Source: CAYNTC01 sp964432925
Lineage (GTDB): Bacteria > Planctomycetota > Phycisphaerae > Sedimentisphaerales > Anaerobacaceae
Assembly: GCA_964432925.1 (NCBI GenBank)
Contig: CAYSPM010000087.1
Coordinates: 1-11,712 of the forward strand
Reading direction: 5' to 3'
DNA: 11,712 bases
The position numbers and the translations under genes were made by a program. The notes below the pieces were generated by a model. It was not told the origin of the DNA and did no database searches. It worked only from the letters and a program-made list of their open reading frames with translations. Below are positions 1-6,758 of this stretch, one piece after another; the first letter of the stretch is position 1; each line of letters begins with the position of its first letter.

Positions 1-1
1 C

Positions 2-94
2 CTCGAAATAGAATCCACAATGGGCCAGGGTAGTAAAATTACAATGATAGCGCCACTGAAAATGGAACGGATAGGCAATGGGGATCGAGGATGA
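2..94 (+). CDS. Sensor histidine kinase, C-terminal end only (5' truncated by window edge)
   Basis: Thirty codons are open from the window edge and end in TGA at 92-94. The peptide contains ESTMGQGSKITMIAPLK. This matches the end of a HATPase_c domain, where a G-x-G-(S/T) turn (the G2 box) is followed by the last beta strand and a final Pro-Leu. The stop codon overlaps the ATG of the next gene (ATGA), which is a NarL-type response regulator. A cognate two-component pair, probably with a HisKA_3/NarX-type kinase, is therefore the likely reading. The signal it senses cannot be told, because the sensor part lies outside the window. Confidence 0.72.
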   Translation, partial: LEIESTMGQGSKITMIAPLKMERIGNGDRG

Positions 95-744
95 ATTTAA
101 GGCTTATATTAGCTGAGGATCACGGTATTACACGACAGGGCTTGCGTAGCTTGCTTGAGAAAGAGCCAGACATGGAGGTGGTCGGTGAGGCTGAAGACGG
201 GCGGATAGCGCTTAGGCTTGTTCATGAACTCTTGCCGGATGTGTTAATTACAGACATAACAATGCCAAATCTGAATGGAATAGATGCAACACGCAAGATC
301 GTCTCGGAACACCCGAAAGTGAAGGTAATTGCGCTGTCTATGCACTCGAACAGGGCCTTTGTCGCTGATATGCTCAAGGCTGGTGCCTCAGGTTACGTAT
401 TGAAGGAATGCTCGTTTGATGAGTTGGTCGAAGCCGTACGGACGGTAGCTGTCGGCGGTACGTACCTCAGCCCCAAAGTAGCTGGGGTGGTTGTTAGCGA
501 TTATGTAAAGCAGTTGTCCAGCGGCGTCGGTAGTTCGCCGCTGGATACGCTCACAGATCGAGATCGCGAAGTGCTCCAATTGGTGAGTGAGGGAAAGAAC
601 ACCAAGCAGATTGCCCGCGAATTGCATGTGAGCACGAAAACCATAGAGGCAAACCGGCGAAGAATCATGGAGAAGCTCGATGCGCACAGTGTGGCTGAGC
701 TTGTCAAAATTGCTATTGATGGGGGACTTGCCTCGCTCCAGTAA
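91..744 (+). CDS. NarL/FixJ-type two-component response regulator (REC + LuxR HTH)
   Basis: This is a 217-residue transcription factor of the usual length for the NarL family. The receiver domain spans about residues 3-120. It has the acidic pair E9-D10, phospho-acceptor D55 in TDITMPNLNG, the switch Ser S83 and the invariant K105 in GYVLKE. A short linker (about 135-152) leads to a LuxR-type DNA-binding domain at 154-217. That domain carries LTDRDREVL, the helix-turn-helix NTKQIARELHVSTKTIEANRR, and the terminal dimerisation helix. All key residues are present, so it should be active. The start overlaps the upstream kinase stop by 4 bp, and a GGGG/GAGG purine tract precedes it, so the two genes are probably translationally coupled. 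No target gene can be assigned. The next gene on this strand is almost 9 kb away, and the LPS operon converges on it from the other side. Confidence 0.95.
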   Translation: MNLRLILAEDHGITRQGLRSLLEKEPDMEVVGEAEDGRIALRLVHELLPDVLITDITMPNLNGIDATRKIVSEHPKVKVIALSMHSNRAFVADMLKAGASGYVLKECSFDELVEAVRTVAVGGTYLSPKVAGVVVSDYVKQLSSGVGSSPLDTLTDRDREVLQLVSEGKNTKQIARELHVSTKTIEANRRRIMEKLDAHSVAELVKIAIDGGLASLQ

Positions 745-942
745 TAATGGGCGTTTGGACAGGGATGTAGGCTTCGGATTTTAGCACCGCTATTTCTCGC
801 ACTCTTAAGAAATCTACTTACCACCATGTAGGACCAGTCATCTGACAATCTGCGGACAATTTTTAAAGAAAAGTCGGGTTTTATACCGATAAGTGGATAG
901 TTAATGATCTATTAGCTTGTCTTGCTATGGGGGTTTGGTAGG

Positions 943-972
943 TTCATGTCAGGGTTCTGACAGTCCTATAAT
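943..972 (+). promoter_or_regulatory. Weak candidate promoter reading right
   Basis: A perfect TATAAT is present at 967-972. The best -35 at a reasonable spacing is TTCATG (943-948, 18-bp spacer), which matches TTGACA at only three positions. The box is downstream of the response regulator and upstream of a 50-codon ORF at 1098. It could drive a small RNA or small protein, but AT-rich intergenic DNA produces such boxes by chance. Confidence 0.2.
947..962. repeat. Perfect inverted repeat, 6-bp stem with GGTT loop
   Basis: TGTCAG (947-952) and CTGACA (957-962) form a perfect 6-bp stem closed by a GGTT tetraloop. No T-tract follows on either strand, so it is not a classical terminator. It lies just upstream of a TATAAT box and could be a small operator or simply chance. 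Confidence 0.4.
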
Positions 973-1076
973 AGCTTTTGGCTTGTAGCATCTGAGGTTT
1001 ATGTTGGGCGTTTTTAGGCATATCCTCTTGCCTATCCTCTGTAGTTCGACCGATAAAATAATAAAGATAACCATAT

Positions 1077-1114
1077 TTCTGCCATTCGTAGCGTTCTATG
1101 GGGGGATGGCAGAA
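1077..1114. repeat. 9-bp perfect inverted repeat with 20-nt loop
   Basis: TTCTGCCAT (1077-1085) is the exact reverse complement of ATGGCAGAA (1106-1114). The 20-base loop includes the run of G before the second arm. The ATGGC arm can also pair with GCCAT at 1132-1136, so alternative structures are possible. The repeat overlaps the start of a doubtful small ORF. No T-tract follows. Confidence 0.5.
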
Positions 1115-1250
1115 GAAAAGAAAGGCTGTGGGCCATTTGATACTGGGGGGCGCCAGTTATACACTGGCTGATACGCTGTCTCGCCGAGGATTAATGAAGC
1201 CAGGTAGACAACCGAGAAAAGAAGGAACGATTTTGGCACTTTATAATTAG
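1098..1250 (+). CDS. Possible small protein of 50 residues, doubtful
   Basis: An ATG at 1098 opens a 50-codon frame ending in TAG at 1248-1250. It starts MGGWQKKRKAV, continues with a short hydrophobic stretch (HLILGGASY) and ends in a basic tail. An in-frame TAG at 1089 rules out a longer start. No ribosome binding site is visible upstream, and I recognise no family. A second ATG in another frame at 1106 gives a 21-codon peptide (MAEEKKGCGPF...) that stops at 1171. The region could therefore be a small gene, a decayed gene with a frameshift, or non-coding. Both starts lie in or beside a long inverted repeat. Confidence 0.18.
   Translation: MGGWQKKRKAVGHLILGGASYTLADTLSRRGLMKPGRQPRKEGTILALYN
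1152..1168. repeat. 6-bp hairpin GCCAGT/ACTGGC
   Basis: GCCAGT (1152-1157) and ACTGGC (1163-1168) pair across a 5-base loop. A further ACTGG at 1142-1146 could pair with the same CCAGT instead, giving two mutually exclusive hairpins. There is no T-tract, so terminator function is unlikely in either direction. Confidence 0.4.
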
Positions 1251-1320
1251 TGCGCCCCCTCTGTTGCAATTAGCTTTAACCGACAGGTGGTTTGTGGTTC
1301 AGCCGGATAAATTGCTCGAT

Positions 1321-1986
1321 TTACGACTTCGGCTTTTCCAATATCCGATTTTCAGTTCCTGCGATCAGCCTATTTATATTTTCCCGGTGCCTAACAATAA
1401 CTATTAGCGGTATTGCAGTTGCTACAACCAGCAAAGGCCATAGGCGGGCGAAGTCCCACTTCGGAATCATCGATATCATAAGGATTAGAACGAGTGGAAA
1501 AGCTACTGCTGCAGCAATCGATGCCAGAGAGACGTATCGCCATGTCAAAGCGACGGCGATCCAAATAGTGATTACAGTTAATGCGCAGATAGTTAAGTAT
1601 GGCCAAAGGCCAAGTGCTACACCGAAGCTGGTGGCAGCGCCTTTGCCGCCTTTGAATTTGAGGTATATTGGGAAAACATGCCCTAGGATCGCCGCGCAGC
1701 CGACTGACAACCAAAAGCAAATTCCAGTAGCGTAAGAGGATGCAGGTAGTTGAAGAACAAACGGCCTGGCCACAAGCATTGGGATTAAACCCTTAAGCGC
1801 GTCCAGGGTGAAACAGACGTAGGCCCACTTTCGGCCAAGCGCACGCGAAACATTCGTCGCGCCAATGTTGCCTGAGCCTATTGAGCGTATATCCTTGCCA
1901 TGGGCTTTGGCGATGAGTAGTCCGAAAGGTGTTGAACCAAGCAGATACGCGCTTGCAGTAAGAAGCATAAAAGGCAAATAGGTCAC
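1321..1986 (-). CDS. plsY: Acyl-phosphate:glycerol-3-phosphate acyltransferase PlsY
   Basis: This integral membrane enzyme transfers an acyl chain from acyl-phosphate to glycerol-3-phosphate, giving lysophosphatidic acid, the first step of phospholipid synthesis. The 221 residues are close to family length (about 200) with a slightly longer C-terminus. All three cytoplasmic motifs are visible. Motif 1 is GSTPFGLL (17-24) with GSGNIGATN (37-45). LDALKG lies at 61-66. Motif 2 is LGHVFPIYLKFKGGKGAAT (101-119), and motif 3 is HRENINRLIAGTENRI (200-215). Several hydrophobic helices separate them. The start is GTG at 1986, overlapping the upstream TGA by 4 bp (GTGA). A good Shine-Dalgarno (GGAAAGGA, 1992-1999 on the complement) sits 5 bases before it, which fixes the start. 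It is the last gene of the LPS operon. Confidence 0.95.
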   Translation of the reverse strand: MTYLPFMLLTASAYLLGSTPFGLLIAKAHGKDIRSIGSGNIGATNVSRALGRKWAYVCFTLDALKGLIPMLVARPFVLQLPASSYATGICFWLSVGCAAILGHVFPIYLKFKGGKGAATSFGVALGLWPYLTICALTVITIWIAVALTWRYVSLASIAAAVAFPLVLILMISMIPKWDFARLWPLLVVATAIPLIVIVRHRENINRLIAGTENRILEKPKS

Positions 1987-3170
1987 TTTAGTCCTTTCCT
2001 TTGCAGAACAGAATCGTATACGCTTATTAGCTTTTCGGTAACTCGGTTGATGGAGACCTTTTCTTTGAGCTTGTCAGTAATAATCGCGTCGGAGGCTCTT
2101 CGAATATTGTCGATGTCAGAAAAATAGCCGATAGCCTCGGCAAGGGCAGAAGTGTTACCTGGCGTGTCAATAACTTTGCCGTGTTTATCATTAACGAATA
2201 GGTCGGTTGCGCCATTGGAGTTGGTTGTAATCACAGGCTTACCTGCCGCCAAGGCTTCGAGGATGAATCGGCTGCATGGGTCGTAGAAGGTGGGCAGAAC
2301 CGCGACGTCGGCAATTGAAAGGAGATTATAAATGTGCTTGATATGGCCCAGGAAAACAATTTTGTGGTGGATGTTAAATGCCTTGGCGAGATGACGATAT
2401 TTTCGTGTTTTGCCTTTTCCAGCAACTATCAGAGAAACGTTGTTCGCAGCCTGATTGTTTGTTGTTACCAAATGCAGCGCCTTTATTAAAGCGGTTAGTC
2501 CTTTCAACCGAAAGTTATTAGCCACGAAAAGCAGGAGAACTGGGTTATCCGCTTCTTTTAAGCCCAGTTGACCCAGAATTTGAGTACGAAGCCGCTCAGC
2601 AGACTTTGTGTCGGTACGCTTGTTTGTTTTCACGCCGTTATGTATAAGAACTATACGATGTGTATCAGTTCTGTAGTGTTGCCTGATCTGGTCCGCGACG
2701 TACTGTGAAAGCGCGGCAATGAGTGGGCCATCGGCATTCTGGCAAAGCCTGCGCTCAGCGTGCAGCAGGGCAGATCGACGGAGGTTCATCATAGATGTGA
2801 GCTTTTTATAAGATTGTAAGAATTTATTTTCATAGCTCGCGGCATTACGCAGGATTGCCTCAGCATAAGTGCCTCCTCGCGGCTGATATATATCTGCAAA
2901 GTCGAAGGGCAGGACGCTGTGAATGATATCGTAATGGTTTACACCCAAATGTTCCTTGAGCACCTTTGCAAACTTGTGATAGGAAGTGCGTTTAACAGAG
3001 CTGTTGAAAAGAATATGAGTGTTCTTGCCGTTTGTACTGCCGGTTGCCGCCAGCACGTGAACTTCGAGTCCCGCTGAGGATAAGGCTCCAGCAAGTTCAA
3101 AAACCGAACGTTCTGCTCCACCAAGGGTGATATTTGCCCGCTCAATTATTATCGCGACCTTTTTTTTCAT
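1983..3170 (-). CDS. Glycosyltransferase family 4, WaaG-like LPS core transferase
   Basis: This 395-residue GT-B fold enzyme probably adds a hexose to the LPS core from a nucleotide sugar on the cytoplasmic side. The N-terminal acceptor domain begins with a beta strand and GGAERSVFELA (17-27), and has QPRGGTYAE at 96-104. The donor domain shows IHNGV (176-180), FRLKGL (220-225), the DVAVLPTFYDPCS stretch (288-300) and LEALAAGKPVITT (304-316). The EX7E-type pair is D297 and E305, so the first acid is Asp rather than Glu. The PTFYDPCS wording resembles WaaG/RfaG-type enzymes, but donor and acceptor cannot be told from sequence. It lies 11 bp after the GT9-kinase gene and overlaps plsY. The codons after ATG contain a run of eight A. 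No strong ribosome binding site is seen. Confidence 0.85.
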   Translation of the reverse strand: MKKKVAIIIERANITLGGAERSVFELAGALSSAGLEVHVLAATGSTNGKNTHILFNSSVKRTSYHKFAKVLKEHLGVNHYDIIHSVLPFDFADIYQPRGGTYAEAILRNAASYENKFLQSYKKLTSMMNLRRSALLHAERRLCQNADGPLIAALSQYVADQIRQHYRTDTHRIVLIHNGVKTNKRTDTKSAERLRTQILGQLGLKEADNPVLLLFVANNFRLKGLTALIKALHLVTTNNQAANNVSLIVAGKGKTRKYRHLAKAFNIHHKIVFLGHIKHIYNLLSIADVAVLPTFYDPCSRFILEALAAGKPVITTNSNGATDLFVNDKHGKVIDTPGNTSALAEAIGYFSDIDNIRRASDAIITDKLKEKVSINRVTEKLISVYDSVLQRKGLK

Positions 3171-3181
3171 TACGGTGCGGT

Positions 3182-5113
3182 TCAGTTATGATTAACCTCT
3201 TTTGTAAAAGGAGTAGGTCTTCCGTGTTTTGTGTCGTGCCGAGCCATGCGCTCGGTTTTTCTTTGCACCTTTCGGATGAATACTTTGTCTGACCGAGCCA
3301 ATTTCTTCTTGCCGGCATAGCAACGGTAGAAACGCAGGCGATCAGTTCTTGAAAAGTACTTTGCTGGCGCGGAGTAGTGAATTTGTGCAATGTCTTTTAT
3401 CCGAAACCGATCTCTGCATATTATTGGTTTGAATGCACGCGCCAAATCTATTATGTAGAAATTGCCATTATTGCCATAGAATATGTGTGAAAAGTAAAGG
3501 TCACGGTGGCGATAGTTTGTTTGGTGAAATTTTCTTGCGAAGGCAGCTAGTTTAGCGATGAAATCTCTTCGCAGTTTTAGTTTGTTGGTTGTAGGTGGGC
3601 CGTTAAGGTAGTCAGGCAGCTTTCGCTCTAGAGACTGGGCATTAGAGATTTTCTCACTTATTATAAAACTTCTTTTCTCAAATAGTATTCCCCATTGCTG
3701 GCCGTATGATATGATCTTTGGGGTGTTTATACCTGCTGCGTAAAGTTTATTGTTGGCCCTTACCTCTGAGAGAGCACAGCTTCTGAGATCGTGATGTGAA
3801 AGCCAGTTTCGAAGTTGGACCATAATGGGTGGTCTATTGTAGCGTTTCAGAAATGCCGTCGTGGATACTTGTGTTCCAGGAAACTCAATTTCAAATTGTA
3901 GTCGTGTGCGGAATGGTGCAAGGCCGGCTTTGGTTAGGTTCTTGGCGATATTAAAAGAAAAAACGGAGTCGATCGAGGTCAAGCCATGGTTTCTCAGCGC
4001 CATTTCATAGTTCACGTCGACGAACATCGACTTTGAAATTTTAACAAATTCCTGCTGGTCTCTGTTTGTAGTTCGTGTGCGATTGTTGCCGAGCAATTTT
4101 TTTGCAGCCTCGCAGACCATCTCAACTGTGATTGCCTGCATACAGAAGTGCTCAGATTCTTTACATGTCGGTCTGGTACAAGGACTGCACGGAACGTTAC
4201 CGATAATCTGAATCTCATTTTCATAGCCGGTTTCTGTCCAGGCAGGATCATTTGGGCCAAAAAGGGTTATAACTTTACGCTTCAGAGCGATAGCTATATG
4301 TCGGGGGCCGGTGTCATTTGTTATTACTAAATCAGCGATTGAAAAAAGTGCTTTTAATTCGCCCAGACTGAGGGGCTTTTCTGCTAAGTTTATGAATTGA
4401 TGATTGCTTAAAGCACAGACCTGTTTTGCAATCTTTGCTTCCTCAGGATTGGGCGCAGACGAGACGACTATTGTTGCTCTATAGACATCTATCAGCCAGT
4501 CGGCTGTTTTGGCGAATCTGTCAGGCAGCCAGAACTTGCTCGGCCCGTAAGCTCCGCCGGGGACAATTATCACGAGCGGCCCGATGCGATTTGTAACTTC
4601 CGGCAGTTTGGTTTTGAGCTTGTCACGTTCCCATGGGTCCACCAGCAGTTCAAGGCTTCTATCAAAGGTATCGGCGCCCAGCCAGGAGGCGATTGCGAGG
4701 TAATAATCGACCATCGAAAGCGGTTTGAATTTGCCGTTGGCTAATCTGGGAGGAGAAAGTCTTTCGGTCAATAGGTAGCCGCGACTCTGGCGTGCGTACC
4801 CAATGCGATATGGTATACGTGCTAAAAAGACAGTTAGTGCCGATGCGAAGGAATTTTTAAAAAGGACCGTAAGGGTGAAGCCCTGTCCTTTCAGTTTTGT
4901 TGCCAGAGTAAAAGGATTGCGCTGATCCAGATGAAGCCATTGATCGTTAAGGTTGCTTGGTGACAATACCTGTCGGACTACAGAGTTTGCAAGAAATGTT
5001 ATTTTGGAGGACTCGAAATATTTTCGGATCGCTCTTAAAGCCGGTGTGCTCAGAATAGCATCGCCCATAGGCGAAGGAAGCCAAACTAAAATATTGTCCG
5101 TCGTTTCTTGCAT
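3182..5113 (-). CDS. Fusion: glycosyltransferase 9 (heptosyltransferase II-like) + WaaP/KdkA-type LPS core kinase
   Basis: This 643-residue protein contains two complete enzymes. Residues 6-341 are a GT9 heptosyltransferase. They include ILVWLPSPMGDAILSTPALR (8-27, putative catalytic D18), PGGAYGPSKFW (185-195), TNDTGPRHIA (265-274), GPNDPAWT (286-293) and the family's Cys-rich end (C309, C312, C317, C324). After a short polar linker (about 342-362), residues 363-625 resemble the RIO/Kdo-kinase-like LPS kinases. K423 (FLKRYN) and E450 are likely ATP-lobe residues, HRDLYFSH (536-543) is the catalytic loop with D538, and IIDLARA (554-560) holds metal ligand D556. Expected roles are heptose addition and phosphorylation of an inner-core sugar. 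No signal peptide is present, so both act in the cytoplasm. The gene lies between the gmhB-like gene (38-bp gap) and the GT4 gene (11-bp gap). The single continuous frame with no internal start bias argues for a true fusion. Confidence 0.88.
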   Translation of the reverse strand: MQETTDNILVWLPSPMGDAILSTPALRAIRKYFESSKITFLANSVVRQVLSPSNLNDQWLHLDQRNPFTLATKLKGQGFTLTVLFKNSFASALTVFLARIPYRIGYARQSRGYLLTERLSPPRLANGKFKPLSMVDYYLAIASWLGADTFDRSLELLVDPWERDKLKTKLPEVTNRIGPLVIIVPGGAYGPSKFWLPDRFAKTADWLIDVYRATIVVSSAPNPEEAKIAKQVCALSNHQFINLAEKPLSLGELKALFSIADLVITNDTGPRHIAIALKRKVITLFGPNDPAWTETGYENEIQIIGNVPCSPCTRPTCKESEHFCMQAITVEMVCEAAKKLLGNNRTRTTNRDQQEFVKISKSMFVDVNYEMALRNHGLTSIDSVFSFNIAKNLTKAGLAPFRTRLQFEIEFPGTQVSTTAFLKRYNRPPIMVQLRNWLSHHDLRSCALSEVRANNKLYAAGINTPKIISYGQQWGILFEKRSFIISEKISNAQSLERKLPDYLNGPPTTNKLKLRRDFIAKLAAFARKFHQTNYRHRDLYFSHIFYGNNGNFYIIDLARAFKPIICRDRFRIKDIAQIHYSAPAKYFSRTDRLRFYRCYAGKKKLARSDKVFIRKVQRKTERMARHDTKHGRPTPFTKEVNHN

Positions 5114-5151
5114 GTTGTAACTTGCTCAGAAAAATACACATTTCAGTAGTA

Positions 5152-6147
5152 TTACTTACGGCCTTGCATGATATAGAAAGTCAGTGCCATCATCTGAAAA
5201 AGAAGGGCGAAGCCCAGCGCAATCAAAACTGCGCTATCCTGTCGGGCCGGACTCATTAGAAGCCAAATAGTCACGAGCAGACAAAATAAAACAATGATTT
5301 GAACGATTCCGGCAATCAATCGCATCACCGAGAATTCGGTAAACATATCTGTTCGCTGCATGTTCTTTAGCTGCTCTAACACACGTTCTAATAACTGTTC
5401 GGTTTTACTGTTTGGCATCTCATGTTGATTATGTGTTGCTTGGCGTATTTCAGATTCTGTTTGCCGGGTTTGTTCAAAGGTTTGTGAGTCGTGTTGAACA
5501 GATGGTTGAGTATCTTCTGCTGGTGGGAGCGATTCAGCCTGACTGGTGGTGTCTCTATTTGCTGTGGCTTCGTTATTATTGATGTGGCCGTGTGATTTTT
5601 TTATTATGTTTGTCGCCTCTTTTATGTTCACAGCGGTGTAGTCTGGATTTGGTTGGTTACCTTGAAGTTTTGTTGAGTCGAGGTGGCGATTTATAAGAAT
5701 GGTCTTGCATCCGGCTCGCTGGCCCGCTTGGATATCACCGGCGCTGTTGCCGATCAACCAGGATTGGCTAAGGTCGAGGTCCATCTCTTTGGCTGCGGTT
5801 AGCAGCATACCTGGATTTGGTTTTCTATAGTCGCTTTTTTTGCGGTATTTTTGGATAACACCTTCCGGATGATATGGGCAGTAGTATATCCGGTCCAGGT
5901 ACGCTCCCTCTTTGGCCAGCATTTGCTTCAACCGCTCGTGTATTTCGCCGAGCACTTTCTCTGTAACTATTCCCCGAGCCACAGCCGATTGGTTCGAGAC
6001 GACGATTAGCTTATAGCCCAGTTGCTTTAGTTCTTTTAACGCCTCAGGCACACCATCCAGCAGCTTTAGCTGATCGGGATCGTTGATGTATCCCGGGTCT
6101 TCGATCAGCGTGTCGTCACGATCAAGGAATATGGCTTTCTTAGACAT
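5152..6147 (-). CDS. gmhB: GmhB-like HAD phosphatase (heptose-1,7-bisphosphate) with C-terminal membrane tail
   Basis: In the heptose pathway GmhB removes the 7-phosphate of D-glycero-D-manno-heptose 1,7-bisphosphate. Residues 1-183 form the HAD domain. It has nucleophile D9 and acid/base D11 (LDRDDT), VVSNQSAVARG (49-59), YYCPYHP (88-94), RKPNPGML (108-115) and IGNSAGDIQAG (132-142). Two departures from the E. coli enzyme as I recall it are seen. The motif-IV metal Asp is Asn (N134), and only C90 of the four zinc ligands is kept, with Y92, S105 and Y107 at the others. At 331 residues it is far longer than the usual 180-190. A polar Q/T/S/N-rich linker (about 185-250), a probable amphipathic helix (247-270) and two hydrophobic helices (277-298, 306-327) follow. 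It sits 26 bp after gmhA, with a weak GGA before the ATG. Family and pathway are well supported; catalytic competence is less certain. Confidence 0.85.
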   Translation of the reverse strand: MSKKAIFLDRDDTLIEDPGYINDPDQLKLLDGVPEALKELKQLGYKLIVVSNQSAVARGIVTEKVLGEIHERLKQMLAKEGAYLDRIYYCPYHPEGVIQKYRKKSDYRKPNPGMLLTAAKEMDLDLSQSWLIGNSAGDIQAGQRAGCKTILINRHLDSTKLQGNQPNPDYTAVNIKEATNIIKKSHGHINNNEATANRDTTSQAESLPPAEDTQPSVQHDSQTFEQTRQTESEIRQATHNQHEMPNSKTEQLLERVLEQLKNMQRTDMFTEFSVMRLIAGIVQIIVLFCLLVTIWLLMSPARQDSAVLIALGFALLFQMMALTFYIMQGRK

Positions 6148-6173
6148 AATTATCCAAATCTGTTATGGCTGGA

Positions 6174-6758
6174 CTATTCGCAGAAATTCTGCTCAACGAG
6201 ATCGCATATAATATGGTAGCCGAGTTGGTGGATTTCTTGGCTTCGCGCGGTAGATTCGCTACCGGCGTAGAAGCAGATATCAGCGATTTGCTCAAGCTCG
6301 CTATTGGCTCTTCCTGTGAAAGCCAATACACGAGCACCTTTTTCTTTTGCCAACCGGGCTGCTTTGACCACATTTGACGAGGTTCCACTTGTGGAAAACG
6401 CCCACAGAATATCACCTTTGTTAACAAATGCCTCGACCTGCCGGGCGAACACATCTTCGTAGGCATAATCGTTAGCAATAGATGTCAAAATTGATGTGTT
6501 GGTTGAAAATGCCACCGCTGGTAGCGCTCGTCGCTGCCTATTGAATCTACCGACCAACTCTCCTGCTATATGTTGAGCATCTGCTGCTGAGCCTCCGTTT
6601 CCACAAAGGTATACTGTGCCATCTTGCTTTAGAGCCTCTGTGATTGCCTCGGCGGCAGCCGTGATTACATCGACACCACGCGTCTGCAACTGGTCAACCA
6701 GTTTCTTGTGCGTTTCTATCGCAGAGGTAATTTGTGCATCCATGGTTTTATTCATCAT
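6174..6758 (-). CDS. gmhA: Sedoheptulose-7-phosphate isomerase GmhA
   Basis: GmhA converts sedoheptulose 7-phosphate to D-glycero-D-manno-heptose 7-phosphate in the cytoplasm, the first step to ADP-heptose. The 194 residues match family length. The SIS domain shows CGNGGSAADAQHIAGEL (52-68), ANDYAYEDVFARQVEA (95-110), GDILWAFSTSGTSSNV (115-130) and the C-terminal QEIHQLGYHIIC (174-185). The expected zinc ligands H63, E67, Q174 and H182 are all present and offset by two from E. coli H61, E65, Q172 and H180. N87 stands where many relatives have Asp (STDTS). The ATG overlaps the hldE stop by 4 bp (ATGA), indicating translational coupling. A second in-frame ATG follows at once, so the exact first codon is uncertain by one residue. 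Confidence 0.95.
   Translation of the reverse strand: MMNKTMDAQITSAIETHKKLVDQLQTRGVDVITAAAEAITEALKQDGTVYLCGNGGSAADAQHIAGELVGRFNRQRRALPAVAFSTNTSILTSIANDYAYEDVFARQVEAFVNKGDILWAFSTSGTSSNVVKAARLAKEKGARVLAFTGRANSELEQIADICFYAGSESTARSQEIHQLGYHIICDLVEQNFCE

Larger units (their letters stand above)
745..1320. other. Intergenic region between convergent regulator and plsY; hairpins, no convincing gene
   Basis: This 576-bp gap lies between two genes that point at each other. I see no rRNA or tRNA and no ORF longer than 50 codons in a plausible context. It contains a small perfect hairpin at 947-962 next to a TATAAT at 967-972. An 8-bp sequence, TATCCTCT, is repeated at 1021-1028 and 1033-1040. A 9-bp inverted repeat spans 1077-1114, and a 6-bp hairpin lies at 1152-1168. 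Neither flanking gene is followed by a textbook GC hairpin with a T-tract. The density of small inverted repeats suggests either a structured small RNA or the remains of a decayed gene. Neither is shown by the sequence. Confidence 0.5.

Noticed and set aside
501..848. Long open frame on the minus strand opposite the response regulator
   Set aside because: It is antisense to a well-supported gene, shows no domain and has no plausible ribosome binding site.
1021..1040. TATCCTCT direct repeat as an attachment site or element end
   Set aside because: Only two 8-bp copies 12 bp apart are present, with no integrase, transposase or insertion boundary nearby.
1031..1060. GTTCGAC as the T-loop of a tRNA
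   Set aside because: No acceptor stem, anticodon arm or D-loop could be built around it.
1292..1735. 147-codon plus-strand frame opposite plsY
   Set aside because: plsY on the other strand carries all its family motifs. This frame is its shadow and matches no known protein pattern.
3160..3167. Run of eight A right after the ATG of the WaaG-like glycosyltransferase gene, as a phase-variation tract
   Set aside because: AAA AAA AAG lysine codons after a start are common, and eight bases is short for a contingency tract. No other sign of phase variation is seen here.
4190..4205. Cys cluster in the GT9 domain (C309, C312, C317, C324) as a novel metal site
   Set aside because: A similar Cys-rich C-terminal segment is ordinary in GT9 heptosyltransferase-like proteins, so it is not distinctive here.
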